DNA of 36,726 nt from Flavobacteriaceae bacterium UBA2765 (GTDB lineage Bacteria; Bacteroidota; Bacteroidia; Flavobacteriales; Flavobacteriaceae): NCBI GenBank assembly GCA_002352665.1, contig DEIV01000136.1, forward strand, positions 1 through 36,726. The letters run 5' to 3'. This document shows positions 32,111 through 36,726 of the stretch, one piece after another (the stretch's first letter is position 1; each line of letters starts with the position of its first letter). A program made the translations under genes and the position numbers. Under the pieces are notes generated by a model, which worked only from the letters and a program-made list of their open reading frames with translations, was not told the origin of the DNA and made no database searches.

Positions 32111-32146
32111 TCATTCTGAACCTGCCTCACCTCAGGTTCAGGGTAA
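32111..32146. repeat. REP-like palindrome
   Basis: Perfect 9 bp stem CTGAACCTG / CAGGTTCAG (32116-32124 with 32133-32141), 8 nt loop, preceded by TCATT and followed by GGTAACGTG. The sequence resembles intergenic repeats of the ATTCTGAAC...GTTCAG type scattered in Bacteroidota genomes. Only one copy in this window. Confidence 0.5.
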
Positions 32147-32270
32147 CGTGATCACCATATGACCAAAACTAATATATATAAAATGATTAATCTTGAACAC
32201 TTAACTTACCAAAGACAGTGGTTAAATAAAACATAATGACCTATGTTAACCTAAGAACTATTCCAAAAAA

Positions 32271-32297
32271 AAACGTCAGGTTATTTACCTGACGTTT
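32271..32297 (-). terminator. Terminator of the atpD-atpC operon
   Basis: 11 bp stem AAACGTCAGGT / ACCTGACGTTT (32271-32281 with 32287-32297), 5 nt loop, T-tract on the minus strand. Confidence 0.85.
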
Positions 32298-32323
32298 TAA
32301 GTTATTAACCACAAATTGGAAAA

Positions 32324-32602
32324 TCAATCTGCAAGAATAATTATCTTATTTTCTTTTAATTCTATAGTACCACTATGAATAGCTAATAAAGTTTCTCCTT
32401 TATCACCATTTTTGAATTTAGCTTGGTGACTTTCATCAATATCAAAAGATCCTTTAATTTTTATATTCCCTTTTTGTAATAAAGAAACAATTGGTGCGTG
32501 ATCAGTTAACATTTGGAATTCACCATTAATACCCGGTACGGCAACAGAGTCAACTTCTCCTGTAAATAATACTGCTTCTGGTGATACAATTTCTAAATAC
32601 AT
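32324..32602 (-). CDS. atpC: F-type ATP synthase epsilon subunit
   Basis: 92 residues, only the N-terminal beta-sandwich of the epsilon subunit (MYLEIVSPEAVLFTGEVDSV, then VPGINGEFQMLTDHAPIVSL). The C-terminal helical hairpin found in longer epsilon subunits is absent, as is usual in Bacteroidota. It lies 28 nt after atpD and ends at a strong terminator. It links the catalytic head to the rotor. Confidence 0.93.
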   Translation of the reverse strand: MYLEIVSPEAVLFTGEVDSVAVPGINGEFQMLTDHAPIVSLLQKGNIKIKGSFDIDESHQAKFKNGDKGETLLAIHSGTIELKENKIIILAD

Positions 32603-32630
32603 ATTATTAAAAATTTCAAATATTGCTTGA

Positions 32631-34139
32631 TTAGGCCTCAGCCAACATTTTCTCTCCGGCTTCTATAGCTTCTTGTATAGAACCTTTTAAGTTAAAAGCA
32701 GCTTCAGGTAAATGATCTAATTCACCATCTAGAATCATATTAAAACCTTTAATAGTATCTTTAATATCAACTAAAACACCAGGAATACCTGTAAATTGTT
32801 CAGCTACATGGAAGGGTTGAGATAAGAAACGTTGAGCCCTACGTGCTCTATATACTACCAATTTATCTTCTTCACTTAACTCTTCCATACCTAGTATGGC
32901 AATAATATCTTGTAATTCTTTATAACGTTGTAATAATTCTTTTACCTTTTGTGCACAATCATAATGCTCATTTCCTAAAGTTTCAACATTCAATATTCTA
33001 GAAGTCGAATCTAAAGGATCTACTGCAGGATAAATACCCAATTCCGCAATTTTACGAGACAATACTGTAGTAGCATCTAAGTGAGCAAAAGTTGTTGCAG
33101 GTGCCGGATCCGTTAAATCATCAGCAGGTACATAAACCGCTTGAACAGAGGTAATAGAACCTGTTTTTGTAGAAGTAATACGTTCTTGCATGGCTCCCAT
33201 TTCTGTTGCCAATGTAGGTTGGTAACCTACTGCAGAAGGCATACGCCCTAATAATGCAGATACTTCAGAACCAGCTTGTGTAAAACGGAAAATATTATCT
33301 ACAAAGAACAATACATCTTTACCTTGACCGTCACCAGCTCCATCACGAAAATATTCTGCAATCGCTAATCCAGATAATGCCACACGAGCACGAGCCCCTG
33401 GAGGTTCATTCATTTGTCCAAATACAAATGTTGCTTTAGATTCTTTCATTCCCGGCATATCAACTTTAGATAAATCCCATCCGCCATCTTCCATAGAATG
33501 CATAAAATCATCACCATATTTAATAATACCAGATTCTAACATCTCTCTTAACAAATCATTCCCTTCTCTTGTACGCTCTCCTACTCCTGCAAAAACCGAA
33601 AGACCACCATGACCTTTGGCTATATTATTAATCAACTCCATCAACAGTACTGTTTTACCAACTCCGGCACCACCAAATAAACCAATCTTACCACCTTTTG
33701 CATAAGGTTCAATCAAATCGATTACTTTAATACCCGTAAATAAAACTTCGGTTGCAGTTGACAATTCTTCAAATTTTGGTGCCTGACGGTGGATAGGCAA
33801 ACCATTTTTACCATCTTTAGGTAAATTTCCTAAACCATCAATGGCATCACCTGTTACATTGAATAACCTACCGTAAATATTTTCTCCTACAGGCACTTGA
33901 ATTGGATTCCCAGTAGACGTTACTTCATACCCTCTACTTAAACCATCGGTCGAATCCATTGCAATACAACGTACTGTATCTTCACCTACATGCTGTTCAA
34001 CTTCTAATACTAGTATAGAATCGTCTTTTCTATGTATTTCCAGTGAATCGTGAATTTTAGGAAGATTAGCATCTGTAGAAAATTCAACATCAATTACCGG
34101 ACCAATAATCTGAGCAACTTTACCTGTAACTTTAGCCAT
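32631..34139 (-). CDS. atpD: F-type ATP synthase beta subunit
   Basis: Catalytic subunit of the F1 head. The 502-residue protein has Walker A GGAGVGKT (156-163), the catalytic GERTREG block, Walker B region VLFFVDNIFRFTQAGSEVSA, and the C-terminal DELSEED-like loop as MEELSEEDKL. Intact and of usual length. atpD-atpC stand alone here: the neighbouring genes are an M48 protease and a TonB receptor, so the rest of the ATP synthase genes are elsewhere, a separation I recall from Flavobacteriaceae. Confidence 0.98.
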   Translation of the reverse strand: MAKVTGKVAQIIGPVIDVEFSTDANLPKIHDSLEIHRKDDSILVLEVEQHVGEDTVRCIAMDSTDGLSRGYEVTSTGNPIQVPVGENIYGRLFNVTGDAIDGLGNLPKDGKNGLPIHRQAPKFEELSTATEVLFTGIKVIDLIEPYAKGGKIGLFGGAGVGKTVLLMELINNIAKGHGGLSVFAGVGERTREGNDLLREMLESGIIKYGDDFMHSMEDGGWDLSKVDMPGMKESKATFVFGQMNEPPGARARVALSGLAIAEYFRDGAGDGQGKDVLFFVDNIFRFTQAGSEVSALLGRMPSAVGYQPTLATEMGAMQERITSTKTGSITSVQAVYVPADDLTDPAPATTFAHLDATTVLSRKIAELGIYPAVDPLDSTSRILNVETLGNEHYDCAQKVKELLQRYKELQDIIAILGMEELSEEDKLVVYRARRAQRFLSQPFHVAEQFTGIPGVLVDIKDTIKGFNMILDGELDHLPEAAFNLKGSIQEAIEAGEKMLAEA

Positions 34140-34222
34140 TATTTTTTTAATTATTTTGGTTTCTGTTTTTTTGACAAACTAATAATGCTTGTAAAACTTA
34201 AGTATTCTTGTTTTACGCCGTG

Positions 34223-34230
34223 CAAAGGTA
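34223..34230 (-). promoter_or_regulatory. Probable promoter -7 element of atpD-atpC
   Basis: Minus-strand TACCTTTG followed by CACGG, an exact TAnnTTTG match about 84 nt before the atpD start. Confidence 0.6.
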
Positions 34231-34282
34231 ATTTATTTATGGAAATGGAAAAAATGTTTTTAATATTTTTTCTGCAAAAAAA

Positions 34283-34306
34283 AATGCTCTGAAAATTCAG
34301 AGCATT
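34283..34306 (-). terminator. Terminator of the TonB-dependent receptor gene
   Basis: 11 bp arms AATGCTCTGAA / TTCAGAGCATT, tight loop, and a long T-tract on the minus strand (A-run at 34276-34284 on plus). Confidence 0.85.
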
Positions 34307-34330
34307 CTTTAATAAATTATACTGTTTCTA

Positions 34331-36726
34331 CTATTGGTTGATTACCCAAGAAACATAGTATTGAGAACCAATAAAACCTGCTCCCGGGGCACTTTGATAT
34401 TCTTTACCACCTAAATTAGAACCACCAATCTTAAAGGTAGATTTAATTTTCGGTACAGAATAATTAATTTGTGCATCAACAACCGTTCTTGAAGGAACTA
34501 TAAAATTCACAGAACTAGACTGCCAGAAATATTCATCACTCCATCTAGCATTCACATTAAATCCAAAATTTTCGAATAAATTGTGATGACCAAAAGATAC
34601 TTTTACTTTATGTTCAGGTGTATTAAACCCTGCTTGAAAATCAGGATCGGTTACTTGATCAAAATCTAATTTTGCATAAGTATAATTTGCACCTACATTA
34701 AAACCGCCTACTTTAGTATCTAAACCAATAGTCGCACCATAAGAAGAAACATCTCCCTTAGAATTTGTGTAAGTTTGAAAAGGTTGTAAAAAATTAGTAT
34801 CAAAAGTTCCACCACTTGCTATTAACAAAGGTAGGGCAGCCGCAACATCGGCGTATCCACTACCATCTAAAGCAGATCCATTAACTGGAGCCAATACAGT
34901 CTTATTAGCTATAAAACCTTTATAAGAATTGTAATAAGCATTAAAATCAATAGATACTTTCCCTAATTTACCTCTATAACCAATATCATAAGCTGTTACC
35001 TCCTCTGGTTGAACTAACTCAGTTTTTGTTGATTTAATTTTACCCAAATTATCTTGAATTGCCAAACCGGTTGCTTGTTCTTGAGTAAATCCTTGTGTTA
35101 TATAACTTATAACTTCACTTGTAAACGCATCCGTTTCCAAATAATCAGTAAATACCTTAAATGAAGAAGCACTATATGCATCATTATATGCATCTCTACC
35201 TGTGAGCCCGTTAGTAGTTGGTAACCTTCTATCTAAATTATCAGGCGAAGAACCTACTAAAATGGCCCTACCTACATTAAGTCCTATAAAAAGTGATTGG
35301 GTGTCAGGGTTTCTAAATCCAGTTTGAAAAGATACTCTAAAATTATGTTGTTTATTTTCACCCGCTGAATATACTAAAGATGCTCTTGGTGAGATATTTC
35401 CATCAAAAAAATCATTTTTATCATAACGAATAGAACCTGTAAGTTTTAACCTTTCATCGGCTAGTTTCTTACTAGCCTGCATATAGGCCCCAATCTCATT
35501 ATACTCAATAGAACCATCATAATCTGTAAAAATAGTCCCTCCTGAATTCAATGAATATTGCCTATAATTGCCCCCTACTTGTAGATTAACTGCATCATTT
35601 AATAAACTAGAAAAATTATAATTCCCTTCTCCATGATAAAGCTTTGTATTATCCAAAAATTTCGACCCCGTTGCTACATCAGGATCAGAAGTTACTTTAT
35701 CAAAAAGTGTTTTAAACTCAGGTGTACCCGGTTGTATAGTCACATTCGCATCTGCAAATTGTCTTGCCGCAGAATGAGCCAATGCTCTATTATTACCATT
35801 GGCATTAAAATTTTGAGCAAAAACTGAGGCATAAGTACCAAACCAAGTCCCAGCACCTTCTTTACTCATATTGATACCCGTAAAACGCATATCATAAGAA
35901 TCTCCAGCAGCCTCTGAAGTTACATAACCTCTCAAAAAGAAATTATCATTTCTAATTTCCAATTTATGCTGTTGCATTAAGAAATTATTTAAAGAATATC
36001 TGTTAGCCCCTTGATAAATTGTATTCCCAAAACCAACCCTTGAATTCCATATAATTTCAAAATCATTAGCAAATGGTCTAAAATTTAAAGAACCATCAAA
36101 TTTTACACTCCTGGCTTCATAATCAGTTAAATCTTGTTCTCTATAACCCGTACGACCAACATTACCCATTCCCGACCCATCTAAAATAGGTGTACCGGTA
36201 CCTAAATCAATAAGTGGAAAACCTAAACTAGCTGCTAGTAAATCCATATTAACTCCAGGTGGTAATGAAGCAGCTGAAGTAATCTCATCACCGTAAATAT
36301 TTAACCCATCATGAGCATTACTTGATCCAAAAGCCAGATTAGTATCTACTTCTCCCGCTTCATTTGGTACATATTGACTAAAATCTGTTGCATACCAATC
36401 AGTACCTTTCATATAAGAAAGAGAGGCTTTTGCCGCAAATTTTTCACTAAAAGCATAGGCAGCACGCACACCTACATCATAAAAATTATTATCTCCAGCC
36501 TCCTCTTGCATGGTCAAACCAGTCTTTAGATACACACTAATTCCCGGATCATCAAAAGGACTTTTACTTGTCATGAATAAAATACCATTAAATGCATTTG
36601 CACCATATAATGCCGATGACGCACCTGGTAATAATTCAACACTATTTATATCCAGTTCATTCATACCAACTAAATTTCCTAAAACAAAGTTTAGCATAGG
36701 CGAGGCATTGTCCATTCCATCAATTA
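34331..36726 (-). CDS. TonB-dependent outer-membrane receptor, 5' end outside the window
   Basis: About 797 codons are visible; the frame stays open to the right edge (reading IDGMDNASP before the first visible Met), so the start lies outside. The visible part begins inside the plug domain (VELLPGASSALYGANAFNGI, the classic end of the plug with conserved G-A-A-N), then a ~700-residue barrel with many aromatic-ended beta strands, ending in QYYVSWVINQ, the barrel's terminal strand. These receptors import large substrates (siderophores, glycans, vitamins) with energy from TonB. No SusD partner is seen downstream; the substrate is unknown. Confidence 0.93.
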   Translation of the reverse strand, partial: IDGMDNASPMLNFVLGNLVGMNELDINSVELLPGASSALYGANAFNGILFMTSKSPFDDPGISVYLKTGLTMQEEAGDNNFYDVGVRAAYAFSEKFAAKASLSYMKGTDWYATDFSQYVPNEAGEVDTNLAFGSSNAHDGLNIYGDEITSAASLPPGVNMDLLAASLGFPLIDLGTGTPILDGSGMGNVGRTGYREQDLTDYEARSVKFDGSLNFRPFANDFEIIWNSRVGFGNTIYQGANRYSLNNFLMQQHKLEIRNDNFFLRGYVTSEAAGDSYDMRFTGINMSKEGAGTWFGTYASVFAQNFNANGNNRALAHSAARQFADANVTIQPGTPEFKTLFDKVTSDPDVATGSKFLDNTKLYHGEGNYNFSSLLNDAVNLQVGGNYRQYSLNSGGTIFTDYDGSIEYNEIGAYMQASKKLADERLKLTGSIRYDKNDFFDGNISPRASLVYSAGENKQHNFRVSFQTGFRNPDTQSLFIGLNVGRAILVGSSPDNLDRRLPTTNGLTGRDAYNDAYSASSFKVFTDYLETDAFTSEVISYITQGFTQEQATGLAIQDNLGKIKSTKTELVQPEEVTAYDIGYRGKLGKVSIDFNAYYNSYKGFIANKTVLAPVNGSALDGSGYADVAAALPLLIASGGTFDTNFLQPFQTYTNSKGDVSSYGATIGLDTKVGGFNVGANYTYAKLDFDQVTDPDFQAGFNTPEHKVKVSFGHHNLFENFGFNVNARWSDEYFWQSSSVNFIVPSRTVVDAQINYSVPKIKSTFKIGGSNLGGKEYQSAPGAGFIGSQYYVSWVINQ

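Larger units (their letters stand above)
31944..32270. other. Intergenic region with a REP-like palindrome
   Basis: No gene seen in this 327 bp gap. It carries the M48 promoter element (31985-31992), then an isolated GC-richer palindrome at 32116-32141. The rest is AT-rich without recognisable signals. Confidence 0.6.

Noticed and set aside
1..36726. CRISPR array, tRNA or rRNA genes
   Set aside because: No regularly spaced direct repeats and no recognisable tRNA or rRNA sequence were seen on either strand by eye.

Overview
The window is AT-rich chromosomal DNA of a member of the Bacteroidota, most likely a marine-type Flavobacteriaceae. The evidence is a secreted protein with a C-terminal type IX secretion (T9SS) sorting domain, a TonB-dependent receptor, an atpD-atpC pair without the other ATP synthase genes beside it, a FeoAB system with its small Cys-rich partner, and repeated use of the Bacteroidota -7 promoter element TAnnTTTG.

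Layout. Positions 1-4480 are an accessory patch: a broken IS3-type left end, a self-inhibited Fic protein with its own promoter, a decayed IS1182-like transposase, a Crp/Fnr-type regulator, a secreted TPR protein, and a frameshifted LprI-like gene bracketed by two near-identical ~60 bp hairpins. Positions 4482-9347 hold thioredoxin, a DoxX-like membrane protein, a secreted prolyl oligopeptidase, a small membrane protein and an orphan ABC ATPase. Positions 9344-16883 (minus strand) are one tightly packed biosynthetic operon: YceI, FAD monooxygenase, methyltransferase, type III polyketide synthase, FabL-like enoyl reductase, FabZ-like dehydratase, FabF-like ketosynthase, a possible small ORF, ACP, phosphopantetheinyl transferase and a GreA/B-like protein. 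Positions 16951-21341 are housekeeping (DAO-type oxidase, tag, SRPBCC/GyrI-like protein, rsgA, dtd). Positions 21380-25306 are two tandem DUF3857/transglutaminase-like secreted proteins, the second with a dead catalytic triad. Positions 25402-27861 are feoA-feoB plus a 37-residue Cys-rich FeoB-associated gene. Then come a SCO protein, a shortened M1-peptidase-like T9SS cargo, rseP, an M48 protease, atpD-atpC, and the C-terminal part of a TonB-dependent receptor that runs off the right edge.

Most interesting system. The 9.3-16.9 kb operon joins a type III PKS, a methyltransferase and an FAD hydroxylase (the same trio as SrsA/B/C, which make phenolic lipid quinones in Streptomyces griseus) to its own ACP, PPTase, ketosynthase, dehydratase and enoyl reductase, plus a YceI lipid-binding protein. 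I infer that a dedicated mini fatty-acid synthase builds the acyl starter, the type III PKS turns it into a resorcinol or pyrone ring, and methylation and hydroxylation yield a methoxy-hydroquinone/quinone lipid that YceI may bind in the periplasm. The product is not determinable from sequence alone.

Limits: all family calls are from reading motifs by eye; no searches were run. Start codons were adjusted where a promoter element, signal peptide or overlap decided between options.
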